Shown: positions 51,224-60,982 of the stretch, piece after piece | Position numbering within the stretch: position 1 is the first letter of the stretch | How the letters are laid out: the number at the start of each line of letters is the position of its first letter | Source of the DNA: Nocardia sp. NBC_01327 | GTDB lineage: Bacteria; Actinomycetota; Actinomycetes; Mycobacteriales; Mycobacteriaceae | Length of the DNA stretch: 64,000 nucleotides | Assembly (NCBI RefSeq): GCF_035958815.1 | Contig: NZ_CP108383.1 | Location: 8,990,001-9,054,000, forward strand | Direction of reading: 5' to 3' | Notes under the pieces: generated by a model | What the model saw: the letters and a program-made list of their open reading frames with translations, nothing else | The model's database searches: none | What the model was told of the DNA's origin: nothing | Position numbers and translations under genes: made by a program

Positions 51224-52828
51224 ATGAGGAATCGACTGTTCCACGCACTCGCCGCGACCGCGCTGTTCGCGGCGGGAGCCACACTGAGCCTGACGCCCGC
51301 CTCCGCCGTGCCCATCCCGGGCGGGCAGATCACCACGATCTTCCTCCCCGGCGCGGACGGGGTGCCGATGAATGCCGTGATCACGGCGCCGCCGGACCTC
51401 GCCGCTCACAAGAACGCGCTGGTATTGCAGCCGTCCGGCTGGGGCGTGCCCTCGATGGGCAGCCTCGGGTCGGCCTACAAGCTTTCCGCCGCAGACGGTT
51501 TCGTCTCCATCGAATACACCGCGCGCGGCATGTATCTCTCCGGTGGTGATGTGGACCTGTTCGGCGAGAAGGATGCCGAGGACGCCTCGGCGATCATCGA
51601 CTGGGCCATCGCCAACCTCAATGTGGACCCGGAGCGCATTGCCGTGGCGGGCGGATCCTACGGTGCGGGGCTGAGCGTGCTTGCGGCAGCGCATGATTCG
51701 CGCATCAAGGCGATTGTCGCCGACTCCCCGCCCGGCGATCTGGCCGATGCGCTCGCACCGAACGGCACCCCGAAGACCGGCGGCCCGGTCGCCCTCGCCC
51801 TGGCCGGCGTCGCGACCAACCGATTCAGTCCCGAGCTCGTGCAGCGCGGCCTCGACGCGATCGTGCGCGGGAACGGCGTCGCCTTCGATTCACTGGCTTC
51901 CCGGCACGTGCTGGCCGATGCCATCCCGAAGCTCAATGCCCATGGCACGGCGGTCTTCCTGGCGCACGACTGGCAGGACAGCCTGCTGCCCGTCGGACCC
52001 ACATACTCCATGTTCGATGAGCTGACCGGGCCGAAGATGTTGTATCTGGCGCCCGGTGACCATTCGACCGCCGGTGGTGCGGGCCAGATCGTCGGACTGC
52101 CCAATGCGTTCTGGGACGCGGGACTGCGGTGGCTGGACCACTACGTGAACGGCGCCGACAATGGCATCGATCGGGAGCCCGCGGTGAATATCCAGGCCGC
52201 CGACACCGTCAGCCTGCTGCCCGATCCGAATGCGCTCGTGCACTTCGACTCGGTCGCCGACGCACAGGCCACGCTGCGCGACTTCCCGCTCTCGGCCCCG
52301 GCGGCCGGTGTCATGGGCGGCGACCCGAACGAATCCTGGAGTCAGCCACTGACTTCCGGTCCGACCACCGCCATTGCCGCGGTCCCGTACGTCACCGGTT
52401 CACTGGCCCAGCTCGGCCTGGCTCCGGCCATCCCGATCGGCAGCGTGGATCGCACTGTCGCGGGTGTCTGGCGCACCGCGCCGTTCGCGAACGGCGGTGT
52501 GGTTTCCGGCAGGGTGCACCTGAATCTGACTGTCGCACCGTCGAGTTCGGACCTCACCATGATCGGCATCCTCTACGACGAGGGACCCGACGGTAATGGC
52601 AAGAACATCAGTTACTGGCCCATCACCCGGCACGGTCTCGTACCCGGAGCGCCCACCTCGATCGAATGGGACCTCGCGCCGACCTATTGGAATCTCGCAC
52701 CGGGACACCGATTGACGCTGACCGTCACCACCCAGGACCCGATCCCGTTCGAGAGCGCCACCCCGATGGGCAGCCAGGTCGTCTTCTCCGCGCCGTCCGT
52801 GGCGGAACTGCCGGTGCGCGCCTCGTGA
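51224..52828 (+). CDS. Secreted CocE/X-Pro-dipeptidyl-peptidase-like hydrolase
   Basis: 534 residues with a Sec signal peptide (cleavage near TPASA, about residue 28). The catalytic domain has the nucleophile GGSYGAG (about 146) and plausible Asp and His in DWQDSLLP and GDHST. The C-terminal jelly-roll of CocE/NonD/PepX proteins follows (VHLNLTVAPSSSDLTMIGILYDE region). The family includes esterases and dipeptidyl peptidases. The stop overlaps the GTG of the GH20 gene. Confidence 0.85.
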   Translation: MRNRLFHALAATALFAAGATLSLTPASAVPIPGGQITTIFLPGADGVPMNAVITAPPDLAAHKNALVLQPSGWGVPSMGSLGSAYKLSAADGFVSIEYTARGMYLSGGDVDLFGEKDAEDASAIIDWAIANLNVDPERIAVAGGSYGAGLSVLAAAHDSRIKAIVADSPPGDLADALAPNGTPKTGGPVALALAGVATNRFSPELVQRGLDAIVRGNGVAFDSLASRHVLADAIPKLNAHGTAVFLAHDWQDSLLPVGPTYSMFDELTGPKMLYLAPGDHSTAGGAGQIVGLPNAFWDAGLRWLDHYVNGADNGIDREPAVNIQAADTVSLLPDPNALVHFDSVADAQATLRDFPLSAPAAGVMGGDPNESWSQPLTSGPTTAIAAVPYVTGSLAQLGLAPAIPIGSVDRTVAGVWRTAPFANGGVVSGRVHLNLTVAPSSSDLTMIGILYDEGPDGNGKNISYWPITRHGLVPGAPTSIEWDLAPTYWNLAPGHRLTLTVTTQDPIPFESATPMGSQVVFSAPSVAELPVRAS

Positions 52829-54396
52829 GCCGGCTGCCGCGGGCGATCGCGGCCGTACTGGGGGCGGCCGCGCTTGTCGCCGGAGCGCTCTCGCTGCCCG
52901 CACCGGCCGGGCGAGCCGACAGCGCGCCCGCCCTGCCGGTGACGGTTCCGAGTCTGCACGAATTCGCCCCGGGCTCAGGACGTTTCGATCTCGCGGACGG
53001 CGCGCACATCGCGGCTTCGGGGGCGGCCGCGCCGATCGCCGAGCGTTTGGCCGAGGATCTGACCCGCGCCGGTCGCGCCGTGACAGCCGGGAGCGGCGCC
53101 GCGGGTCCGGGCGAGGTGGTCCTGCGCATCGATGATTCCGGTCCGCCGCAGCCGGAGTCGTATCGCATCGATGTCGGCGATACCGTGACCGTCACCGCCC
53201 GCACGACCGAGGGCGCCATTCACGCCACACAGACACTGCTGCAATGGTTTTCACAGAGCACCGCACTTCCCGCCGGAACCGTGACGGACTGGCCCGATGA
53301 CAGCGAGCGCGGGCTGCTGCTCGATCTGGGTCGGAAATTCCTCAGCGTCGGCTGGATCGAGCAGCGTATCCGCGAGCTGGCGTACTACCGAATGAACCTG
53401 ATACAGCTGCATCTTTCGGATCGTTACGGTTTCCGGCTGGAGAGCACCTCGCATCCGGAGATCACCGCGCCGGAGCATTACAGCCGGGCGGATATCGCCG
53501 AAATCATTTCCTATGCAGCTGATTACGGCATCGAAGTAGTGCCCGAGATCGGATTCCCCGGGCATATGAACGGTATTCTGGCATCGCATCCGGACCTGAT
53601 TCTGCACCCGGTCACCACGAGTCCGGTCGATGCCGCCACCGACAGCCTGCTGGCGGGAACCGCGGACGGCCGCATCGATCTGTCGAATCCGGCGGCCCGC
53701 CCGCTCATCGAAGACCTGCTGCGCGAGTTCGTCCCCCTGTTCCCCGGCCGGTATTTCCACCTCGGCGGCGATGAATATGTCAGCGATTACAGCCGCTTTC
53801 CGCAGCTCACCGAGTACGCGCACACGGTGCTCGGCCCGCAGTTCGATGGTCAGGATCTGGTCTCGGACACCGTCGACTGGGCCGCGGGCATCGTCCGGTC
53901 CTACGGCAGAACGCCGCGCCTGTGGAATGACGGCATTCCCGCCGGTGCCCATATTCCGGTCGACCGGTCGATCATCATCGACTATTGGACGGGTGGAGAC
54001 GGACTGATTCCATGGACGGGCACCCGGAACAGTCCCGAATCCCTTGTGGACCAAGGCTTCACGCTCAGTAATTCCAGCTTCACCCCCACCTACTGGGCCA
54101 CCGGCGGAACCGCCGCCGCGCTGAACGCACCGCCGGAACTGCTCTATGCCTGGGACCCCGGACTTTTTGTCAACGGCACCCGGCTGCGGGCCGACCAGCG
54201 TGATCGATTGCTCGGTGCGAAGCTGTCCGTCTGGGCCGACGATCCGAATGCCTTGACCGAACAGCAGATGGTCGATCCGGTCCGGGCGAGAGTGCCGATC
54301 ATGGCTCAGCAGCTGTGGGCGGGCACCGGGGGCATTCCCTATCCGCAATTCACCGAGCGGGTGCGCTCCGTGGGCACACCACAACACCATTCATGA
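52825..54396 (+). CDS. Secreted beta-N-acetylhexosaminidase, GH20
   Basis: 523 residues from GTG 52825, overlapping the previous stop. A signal peptide (about residues 1-32) is followed by the GH20b-type N-terminal domain and the TIM barrel. The catalytic Asp-Glu pair is in FHLGGDEYVSD (about 313). RGLLLDLGRKF and the RMNLIQLHLSD strand are typical. It would release GlcNAc or GalNAc from glycans outside the cell, which could feed the amino-sugar importer cluster about 8-10 kb upstream. Confidence 0.92.
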   Translation: MSRLPRAIAAVLGAAALVAGALSLPAPAGRADSAPALPVTVPSLHEFAPGSGRFDLADGAHIAASGAAAPIAERLAEDLTRAGRAVTAGSGAAGPGEVVLRIDDSGPPQPESYRIDVGDTVTVTARTTEGAIHATQTLLQWFSQSTALPAGTVTDWPDDSERGLLLDLGRKFLSVGWIEQRIRELAYYRMNLIQLHLSDRYGFRLESTSHPEITAPEHYSRADIAEIISYAADYGIEVVPEIGFPGHMNGILASHPDLILHPVTTSPVDAATDSLLAGTADGRIDLSNPAARPLIEDLLREFVPLFPGRYFHLGGDEYVSDYSRFPQLTEYAHTVLGPQFDGQDLVSDTVDWAAGIVRSYGRTPRLWNDGIPAGAHIPVDRSIIIDYWTGGDGLIPWTGTRNSPESLVDQGFTLSNSSFTPTYWATGGTAAALNAPPELLYAWDPGLFVNGTRLRADQRDRLLGAKLSVWADDPNALTEQQMVDPVRARVPIMAQQLWAGTGGIPYPQFTERVRSVGTPQHHS

Positions 54397-54408
54397 TAGG
54401 AGAGGGCA

Positions 54409-55233
54409 ATGGTTCGACTCTCGGGCACGGCCCTCGCGGCAGCAGTCGCGACAGCCGTCCTCACCGGTATGGCCGCCACACCCGGTACCGCGACCGCCGG
54501 ACCCGCCGATCCGTCCGGAACCTGCCGCCCGACCGCCGGCCATCCGTACCCGGTCGTACTGCTGCACGGAACCATGGATGATTCGAGCGCCTGGAATGTG
54601 CTGGCGCCCAACCTGACCGCGGCCGGATACTGCGTCTTCGCGCCCAGCTACGGGCAGGACAGCTCACCGCTGCCCTACGGCGGCATCGCACCCATCGCCC
54701 GCGCGGCCACCGAGGTCGCGACCTATATCGACGGGGTGCTGGCACAGACCGGTGCCACCCGCGTCGATATCGTCGGGCACTCCCAGGGCGGCACCATCGC
54801 CGAGTACTACGCCAAGAATCTGGGGCAGGCGCGGCATGTGCACACCGAACTCCTGCTGGCCCCCGGTACACACGGCACCACACTGTCGGGCCTGGTCGAT
54901 CTCGCGGATCGGGCGCCGGCGGTGCGCAGCGCCGTGGATACCGCGGTACTGCCCGCGTTCTGCGCGGCCTGCGCCGATCTGGAGGTGGGCTCGACCTTCA
55001 TGAACGCACTCGATGACGGCCCGATCGCCCAGCCGGGCGTGCGCTACGCGGTCCTCGCCACCCGCGACGACACCACGGTCACTCCGGCGGGCCCGGCCTC
55101 GTTCATCGACGAGCCCGGCGTGAGCAATCAGTTCGTGCAAGATCTGCGACCCGGCAGCGTGGCACATCAGCATCTGCCCCTCGACCCCACCGTCGATCAG
55201 TGGATCCTCGACCAACTCGGATCCGGGCGGTAG
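54409..55233 (+). CDS. Secreted class-2-type lipase/esterase
   Basis: 274 residues; a signal peptide ends near ATA-GP (about residue 30). The oxyanion strand VVLLHGTMDDSSAW (about 49) and nucleophile GHSQGG (about 124) are intact. A Cys pair (CAACADLE) may form a disulfide. AGGAGAGG lies before ATG 54409. It is the last of the CocE, GH20, lipase run and is probably made from the same mRNA. Confidence 0.88.
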   Translation: MVRLSGTALAAAVATAVLTGMAATPGTATAGPADPSGTCRPTAGHPYPVVLLHGTMDDSSAWNVLAPNLTAAGYCVFAPSYGQDSSPLPYGGIAPIARAATEVATYIDGVLAQTGATRVDIVGHSQGGTIAEYYAKNLGQARHVHTELLLAPGTHGTTLSGLVDLADRAPAVRSAVDTAVLPAFCAACADLEVGSTFMNALDDGPIAQPGVRYAVLATRDDTTVTPAGPASFIDEPGVSNQFVQDLRPGSVAHQHLPLDPTVDQWILDQLGSGR

Positions 55234-55307
55234 CCACCGCACCGACACGGGATCGCCTCGCAGGTCCGGCGAATGTTGTTGCCAATCGGAGATATTCGCG
55301 TAGCACT

Positions 55308-55754
55308 ATGGCGGCCGTGCCTCTGCTCCCCCCGAAACATCTGCTGCTGCAAGCCTGCCGCGGCCTGCCCCCCGAAGACCATCCGGTACTGCGCTGCGCC
55401 GGACTGCTGGCGGACCTGCACGAGCGACGACTGACCGCGGCGGCGCCCGGGCGCATCGATCAGGAACGGGCGCGCATGGTGCTCGATATCGACCGCTGGG
55501 TGGCGACCGAACTCCCCAAGGCCGCCCGTGACGCCCAGCTGCATACCGAAACCGTCGGCACCGTGGTGGATCGCCTGGCGCAATTCTCGGCCCTGGCCTA
55601 CGTGACCCTGGCAAGCGCGCCGGACGATGCGATCAATGATGCGGCGCTGCGGCTCACCGAACTCTCCATCGCCTACGAACATCTGGCGACCGAACTAGCC
55701 GCGGGCCGCCGGCGCCTGCCCAATCTCACGGGCAATCGCGAATACGAGTACTGA
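55308..55754 (+). CDS. DUF4254-like helical protein
   Basis: 148 residues, all alpha-helical and without signal or membrane segment. LLADLHERRL, DIDRWVATELPKAARDAQLHTETVGTVVDRLA and AYEHLATELAAGRRRLPNL resemble DUF4254 proteins. The ATG at 55308 has no ribosome site, so the transcript may be leaderless. Function is unknown. Confidence 0.7.
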   Translation: MAAVPLLPPKHLLLQACRGLPPEDHPVLRCAGLLADLHERRLTAAAPGRIDQERARMVLDIDRWVATELPKAARDAQLHTETVGTVVDRLAQFSALAYVTLASAPDDAINDAALRLTELSIAYEHLATELAAGRRRLPNLTGNREYEY

Positions 55755-56241
55755 ATGCGGCGGAGCTGCCGCCGAGGTACGTCGGCGGCGCCCGGCGAGG
55801 GGTCGGGACGCCGCCGACAGCACAGGTGGATCATGCGCAACCCACCGTTGAAAGCCCCGGCCCGGCACACGGAGAGCAGAACCCACATGGGAGATGCGGA
55901 GGCAGTGTCCACTCCCCGTCACCTGACAACAACCAGGCCCGAGCTATCAACACAACGAATCCTGCACCCCCAACCTCGGAGGACCCTGTCGATCCACCTG
56001 TGAATCCGCTGTGGGCTGTGTTTTATTTGCCTCCGCTTCGCTTCGGCGGGTGCTGTGTCTAATTTGCCTCCGCTTCGCTCCGGCGGGTCGTGGCCCTGTT
56101 ACCCGGTTCTTCCCTCCCTGCGCTCGCCGCTGCGCGGCATTGCTCCGGTCAGTCCAGAACCGGGCGGGCCACGACCTTGGAATTCATATCGTTCAGGGCG
56201 GTTTCCAAGGCATGCGCGAACTGCGCCGTGCGGGCGGGAGG
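55755..56241. other. Convergent intergenic region without a recognised gene
   Basis: 487 bases between the DUF4254 gene and ligB. Open frames here show no ribosome site, domain or sensible composition. It contains a 37-bp tandem repeat (56015-56088), and several short GC palindromes (for example 56110-56140) that may serve termination. Confidence 0.5.
56015..56088. repeat. Tandem 37-bp repeat, two units
   Basis: 56015-56051 and 56052-56088 are directly adjacent and match 34 of 37 bases. Each contains ATTTGCCTCCGCTTCGCT and CGGCGGGT. The unit resembles short GC-rich dispersed repeats of actinomycetes. Confidence 0.75.
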
Positions 56242-57786
56242 TTACTGATCGGCGGGAAGTGTTGGGGTGGTGGACATTTCCGGGAGCAGGGCGCGCAGGG
56301 TGGTGATGGTGTCGGCCTGATGGGGTTCCTTGTCCGGGCGGTAGCGGACGACGCGGGCGAAGCGCAGGGCGATGCCGCCGGGGTAGCGGGGGCTGACCTG
56401 GACGCCGTCGATGGCGATCTCGACGACCAGTTCCGGGCGCAGGTAGAGGGTGTTGCCGTCCTGGCGGCGCTCGTGCCGGGGGAATTCGGCGGTCTGCCAG
56501 TGCAGGAGCGCGTCGGTGAGGCCCTTGAAGGTCTTGCCGACCATGACGGGCTCACCGCCGTCCGGATCCAGGGCTCCCAGATGCAGATTCGACAGGTATC
56601 CGGTGCGGCGGCCGTAGCCCCATTCCGCGCCCAGGACGATGAGGTCCAGGGTGTGCGTGGGTTTGATCTTCTGCCAGGCGCGGCCGCGCCGGCCGGCCGC
56701 ATAGGGCGCGTCCAGGGATTTGATCATGATGCCCTCATGGCCGGCGGCCAGGGCGCCGTCGAAGTATTCGGCAGCGGCCTCGGCATCGGGGGCGATGAGA
56801 GCCGGAATGCTCAGTCCGCAGGCTACTTTCGTGAGCGCGACGCGGCGCTCACGCAGCGGGGCGTCGAGCAGGTCCACACCGTCCAGATGCAGGCAGTCGA
56901 AGAAGTACGGGTGCAGAAGCAGCTCCTGCGCGGTGGCCGCCCCGAATCGGCTCATGGTCTCCTGGAAGGGGCGGGGACGGCCGGAGTCGTTGAGCGCCAG
57001 CGTCTCTCCGTCCAGCACCACGCTGGTGCAGTCGAGTTCCTTTACCAGGCTGACCAATTCGGGAACACTGCCGGTGATATCGCGCAGCGTGCGGGTGAAC
57101 ACCCACACCCGATCACCGTCCCGGTGCACCTGGATGCGCGCGCCGTCCATCTTGTGCTCGACGCTCACCTCCCCGTCGAACTCGCTCAGCGCCTCATCGA
57201 GCGTGGCCCCGGGCGAGGCGAGCATGGGCTGAATCGGCCGCCCGACCTCCAGCCGGAAGGCGGCCAGCGCCTCCGCGCCGCCGGTGCGGGCCGCCAGCGC
57301 CGTCACGGGCAACCGCCCGGACAGCATGTGCGCCCGGCGCACCAGCTCGATCGGTACCTCGAAGGCCATGGCGACCGCCTCCGCCACAATGGCGGTGAGC
57401 GCACCCTGCCGCATCTCCCCGGTCAGCAGGCGGATCAGGAATTCCTGCTCCGGGGCGGTGGCGACGGTGAACATCTGTGCCAGCAGCTGCTTGCGCCGGG
57501 CGGTCGACCCGCTGCCCGCGACCTCCGACAATTCGGTGAAGACCTGATCCACCTGCGGCACCGTCAGCGTCTGCAGCCCGGCGGGATCGGTGTCCATCGC
57601 GGTCAGCGTCCGCCAGCCGGTACCAATTCGCCCCTGCGGTAATTCCCCCGAAACCCAGGCCACGACCTGGGCCAATTCCCACGGATCGGCCTCGCCGAGC
57701 AACCCGGCCAGAGTGCTGATCTTGGTCTTGCGCGAAGACGTCGCGCGCACGGCCTGTGACGCCTGAACCACCTGCGACAAGAACAC
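56242..57786 (-). CDS. ligB: ATP-dependent DNA ligase, LigB type
   Basis: 514 residues from GTG 57786; the frame is open to 57855, so the start is uncertain. An N-terminal helical DNA-binding domain (about 1-190) precedes the nucleotidyltransferase core with the adenylation motif HKMDGAR (about 210), followed by VLDGE, FFDCLHLDG, EGIMIKS and WQKIKP motifs, then the OB domain. Length is close to mycobacterial LigB (about 507). It seals nicks using ATP and is non-essential beside the NAD ligase LigA in mycobacteria. It is divergent from ramB. Confidence 0.93.
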   Translation of the reverse strand: MFLSQVVQASQAVRATSSRKTKISTLAGLLGEADPWELAQVVAWVSGELPQGRIGTGWRTLTAMDTDPAGLQTLTVPQVDQVFTELSEVAGSGSTARRKQLLAQMFTVATAPEQEFLIRLLTGEMRQGALTAIVAEAVAMAFEVPIELVRRAHMLSGRLPVTALAARTGGAEALAAFRLEVGRPIQPMLASPGATLDEALSEFDGEVSVEHKMDGARIQVHRDGDRVWVFTRTLRDITGSVPELVSLVKELDCTSVVLDGETLALNDSGRPRPFQETMSRFGAATAQELLLHPYFFDCLHLDGVDLLDAPLRERRVALTKVACGLSIPALIAPDAEAAAEYFDGALAAGHEGIMIKSLDAPYAAGRRGRAWQKIKPTHTLDLIVLGAEWGYGRRTGYLSNLHLGALDPDGGEPVMVGKTFKGLTDALLHWQTAEFPRHERRQDGNTLYLRPELVVEIAIDGVQVSPRYPGGIALRFARVVRYRPDKEPHQADTITTLRALLPEMSTTPTLPADQ

Positions 57787-57864
57787 CTGAACGACGGTAG
57801 CGCCCGGGTATGACAGATCCGGGACCTGCACGCCGCGCCCGCCGTGACGCAGCACTCAGCAGAG

Positions 57865-57914
57865 TTGCTAATTCCGGGTTGGCAGGCCTGCGAAACCGCC
57901 CATAAACTGGGCAC
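57865..57914 (+). promoter_or_regulatory. ramB promoter with RamB-like sites; leaderless start
   Basis: TTGGCA (57879-57884) and TAAACT (57903-57908) are spaced 18 bases, putting the start of transcription at or just before the ATG at 57915. TTGCTAA (57865-57871) and GCCTGCGAAA (57886-57895) recur upstream of aceA. Overlap with the promoter suggests autoregulation. Confidence 0.55.
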
Positions 57915-59324
57915 ATGGCCAAGACTTTCGTCGGCGCGCGCCTGCGGCAATTGCGCACCGAACGCGGGCTGAGCCAGGTCTCCCTCGCCAAGAAGCTGGA
58001 GATTTCGGCCAGCTACCTCAACCAGATCGAACACGACGTTCGCCCGCTCACCGTACCGGTCCTGCTGCGTATCAGCGAGGTCTTCGGCGTGGACGCCGGA
58101 TTCTTCTCCTCCCAGGACGACACCCGCCTCATTGCCGAACTGCAAGAGGTGGTGATGGACCAGGAGCTCAGCATCGAGGCCGATGCCCAGGAAATCGCCG
58201 AAATGGTCTCCGCGCACCCGGCTTTGGCGCGCGCCATGGTGAATATGCACCGCCGCTATCGCAATACGACCGCGCAGCTGGCCGCCGCCACCGAGGACCG
58301 CTTCGCCGACGGCAGCGGGTCCGGCGCCATCTCCAAACCGCACGAGGAAGTGCGCGACTACTTCTATCAGCGGCAGAACTACATTCACGAATTGGATACC
58401 GCGGCCGAGGAACTCGCGAACCGCATGCGTTTCCACGGCGGCGACCTGAAACGGGAGATCGCGCGCCGCCTCACCACCGCGCACGGCGTGCAGATCGTGG
58501 AACGCATCGATCTGCACGACGGCGTATTGCACAGATACGATCCCGAGCAGCGCCGCCTGGAAATCGCGCCGCATCTCTCCGGTGGGCAGCGGGTATTCAA
58601 ACTCGCCGCGGAACTCGCCTATCTGGAGTGCGGGGATCTCATCGAAAAGCTGGTCGAGGAGGGCAACTTCTCCAGCCCCGAATCACGGGTGCTGGCGAAA
58701 CTCGGCCTGGCGAACTATTTCGCGGCGGCGACGGTGCTGCCGTACACGCATTTCCACGAGATGGCCGAGGACTTCCGCTACGACATCGAACGCCTGTCGG
58801 CCTTCTTCACCCAGAGCTACGAGACCATCTGCCACCGCCTCTCCACCCTGCAGCGCCCCCGGCTGCGCGGCGTCCCGTTCTCGTTCGTCCGGGTGGACCG
58901 GGCGGGCAATATGTCGAAACGCCAGTCCGCCACCGGATTTCACTTCTCCTCCAGCGGCGGCACCTGCCCGCTGTGGAATGTCTACGAGACCTTCGCCTAC
59001 CCCGCGAAGATCATGACCCAGATCGCCCAGATGCCCGACGGCCGGAAGTATCTGTGGGTGGCCAGAACCGTGGAACGCCGCGCCACCCGCTACGGCGAAC
59101 CGAGCAAGGTATTCGCCATCGGCCTCGGCTGCGAACTCCGTCACGCCGGCCGCGTCGTTTATGCCGACGGCCTGGATCTCAACGAACCCAAGGCAACTCC
59201 CATCGGCGCGGGCTGCCGAGTCTGCGAACGCTCCAACTGCCCCCAGCGCGCATTCCCCCCACTCGGCAAATCCCTCGATATCAGCGAACACCGAAGCTCC
59301 ATCTCCCCCTATGTAATCCAGTAA
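57915..59324 (+). CDS. ramB: RamB-type regulator of acetate/glyoxylate metabolism
   Basis: 469 residues. An XRE helix-turn-helix lies at residues 8-62 (GLSQVSLAKKLEISASYLNQIE), then a linker, an ImmA/IrrE-like domain around residues 150-280, and the short-chain fatty-acid regulator C-terminal domain with a Cys set (CRVCERSNCPQ near residue 440). This is the RamB/PrpR-like family; RamB controls aceA in Corynebacterium and M. tuberculosis (Rv0465c, next to icl1 there). Here aceA lies 35 kb away in the same window and its promoter shares sequence blocks with that of ramB. Confidence 0.92.
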   Translation: MAKTFVGARLRQLRTERGLSQVSLAKKLEISASYLNQIEHDVRPLTVPVLLRISEVFGVDAGFFSSQDDTRLIAELQEVVMDQELSIEADAQEIAEMVSAHPALARAMVNMHRRYRNTTAQLAAATEDRFADGSGSGAISKPHEEVRDYFYQRQNYIHELDTAAEELANRMRFHGGDLKREIARRLTTAHGVQIVERIDLHDGVLHRYDPEQRRLEIAPHLSGGQRVFKLAAELAYLECGDLIEKLVEEGNFSSPESRVLAKLGLANYFAAATVLPYTHFHEMAEDFRYDIERLSAFFTQSYETICHRLSTLQRPRLRGVPFSFVRVDRAGNMSKRQSATGFHFSSSGGTCPLWNVYETFAYPAKIMTQIAQMPDGRKYLWVARTVERRATRYGEPSKVFAIGLGCELRHAGRVVYADGLDLNEPKATPIGAGCRVCERSNCPQRAFPPLGKSLDISEHRSSISPYVIQ

Positions 59325-59383
59325 CACCGGCACCGCACCATGGCGTACCACCCACTCCGAGGTAGGAGATCTCACAATCCGCA

Positions 59384-59418
59384 CCGGGCCGGTGTCAGCT
59401 CACGCTGACCCGGCCCGG
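59384..59418 (+). terminator. Hairpin after ramB
   Basis: CCGGGCCGG plus GTCAGC pairs with GCTGAC plus CCGGCCCGG, 15 bp with one bulged T and a 4-base loop, 60 bases past the ramB stop. There is no U-tract. Confidence 0.65.
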
Positions 59419-59478
59419 CGCCGTTTACGCCGCTCACCTGCACCGATATCGGCGCTGCCGATCACGAACCCTGTTGCG

Positions 59479-59505
59479 GTGAGCGGAAATTCACTCCACG
59501 GAAAC
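59479..59505 (+). promoter_or_regulatory. Possible GlnR half-box upstream of urtA
   Basis: TTCAC, six bases, GAAAC (59490-59505) fits nine of ten positions of the GTNAC-N6-GAAAC GlnR half-site, preceded at the 11-base period by GTGAG. The second full half-site expected 22 bases away is not found. Urea importers are GlnR targets in actinomycetes. The rest of 59325-59678 holds no gene. Confidence 0.35.
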
Positions 59506-59678
59506 ATCAGCAATCGGACCGTCACCGAGAGTCATTCCGGCGCAACACTTCCCGTTTACCGTTCGCAACACGAATACAGCCGTTGTATACGCGGCGGTAT
59601 TCGCAAGCGGCGCACGTGGCGTCGCTGTGCTGGTAACCGGCTGATGCCGAACCCCGTGAAGTGAGAAGGGTCCGCCCC

Positions 59679-60953
59679 ATGCAAGATTCCCTCCGCCGAC
59701 AGCGAACTGCGCGCCTGGTCAGAGCAATCACCATCCCGACCGCCCTGGTGCTGTCCGTAGCGCTGATCTCCGGCTGCGGTTCGCGCGACGACAACACCGC
59801 GTCGGGCTCCAACGCCAAGTCCTGCGTCGACACCTCGAAGGACACCATCAAGATCGGTTCGCTGCACTCGCTGACCGGCACCATGGCCATCAGCGAGGTC
59901 ACCGTCGCGAATGCGACCAAGCTGGCGGTGGACCAGATCAACGCGTCCGGCGGCGTCATGGGCAAGAAGCTCGAGGTGGTGCTCGAGGACGGTGCGTCCG
60001 ACCCGAAGACCTTCGCCGAGAAGGCCGAGAAGCTGATCAGCTCCGACTGCGTCGCAGCGGTTTTCGGCGGCTGGACCTCCTCCAGCCGCAAGGCCATGAA
60101 GCCCAAGTTCGAATCGCTGAACTCGCTGCTCTACTACCCCGTCCAGTACGAGGGCCTGGAGGACAGCAAGAACATCTTCTACACCGGCGCGACCACCAAC
60201 CAGCAGATCGTGCCGGCGCTGGACTACCTGAAGCAGAAGGGCATCACCTCCCTCTACCTGGTCGGCTCGGACTACGTGTTTCCGCAGACCGCCAACCGGG
60301 AGATCAAGGCGTACGCCAAGGCCAACGGTATCGAGATCAAGGGCGAGGACTACGCGCCGCTCGGCTCGACCGACTTCTCCACCATCGTCAACAAGGTTCG
60401 CAACTCGCATGCCGGTGCGGTGTTCAACACCCTGAACGGCGACTCCAATGTGGCGTTCTTCCGCGAGTACTCCAACGCGGGCCTGAAAGCCGCTGAGATG
60501 CCGGTGGTTTCGGTCTCCATCGCCGAGGAGGAGGTCGCGGGCATCGGTGCGCAGAACATCACCGGCCAGCTGACCGCTTGGAACTACTACCAGACCGTCG
60601 ACACCCCGGCCAACAAGGCGTTCGTCGCCGCGTACAAGGCCGCCTACGGCGCCAACAAGCCCACCTCCGACCCGATGGAAGCCGCCTACACCTCGGTCTA
60701 CCTGTGGAAGAACACCGTCGAGAAGGCGAAGTCGTTCGCAGTGGCCGACATTCAGGCCGCGGCCAATGGCGTCACCTTCGACGCCCCGGAGGGCACCGTC
60801 ACCATCGACGGCGACAACCACCACATCACCAAGACCGCCCGCATCGGTGAAATCCACCCGGACGGCCTGATTTACACCGTGTGGGATTCCGGCAAGCCGA
60901 TCCAGCCGGACCCGTACCTGACCACCTACGACTGGGCCAAGGGCCTCAAGTAG
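59679..60953 (+). CDS. urtA: Urea ABC transporter substrate-binding protein
   Basis: 424 residues from ATG 59679 (AAGGG upstream). A lipoprotein signal with lipobox LISGC gives acylation at about residue 32. The mature part is the FmdD/UrtA branch of the amide-binding family, with TIKIGSLHSLTGTMAISE at the N-terminus, GGWTSSSRKA and YYPVQYEG, features of urea-binding UrtA. A perfect hairpin 30 bases downstream separates it from the permease genes and may let it be made in excess. Confidence 0.95.
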   Translation: MQDSLRRQRTARLVRAITIPTALVLSVALISGCGSRDDNTASGSNAKSCVDTSKDTIKIGSLHSLTGTMAISEVTVANATKLAVDQINASGGVMGKKLEVVLEDGASDPKTFAEKAEKLISSDCVAAVFGGWTSSSRKAMKPKFESLNSLLYYPVQYEGLEDSKNIFYTGATTNQQIVPALDYLKQKGITSLYLVGSDYVFPQTANREIKAYAKANGIEIKGEDYAPLGSTDFSTIVNKVRNSHAGAVFNTLNGDSNVAFFREYSNAGLKAAEMPVVSVSIAEEEVAGIGAQNITGQLTAWNYYQTVDTPANKAFVAAYKAAYGANKPTSDPMEAAYTSVYLWKNTVEKAKSFAVADIQAAANGVTFDAPEGTVTIDGDNHHITKTARIGEIHPDGLIYTVWDSGKPIQPDPYLTTYDWAKGLK

Positions 60954-60982
60954 AGCCATCGGTGTAGCCGCCGATTGAGGGG

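Noticed and set aside
59392..59664. 90-codon frame between ramB and urtA
   Set aside because: It begins within the terminator hairpin, has no ribosome site and shows Arg-rich random composition.
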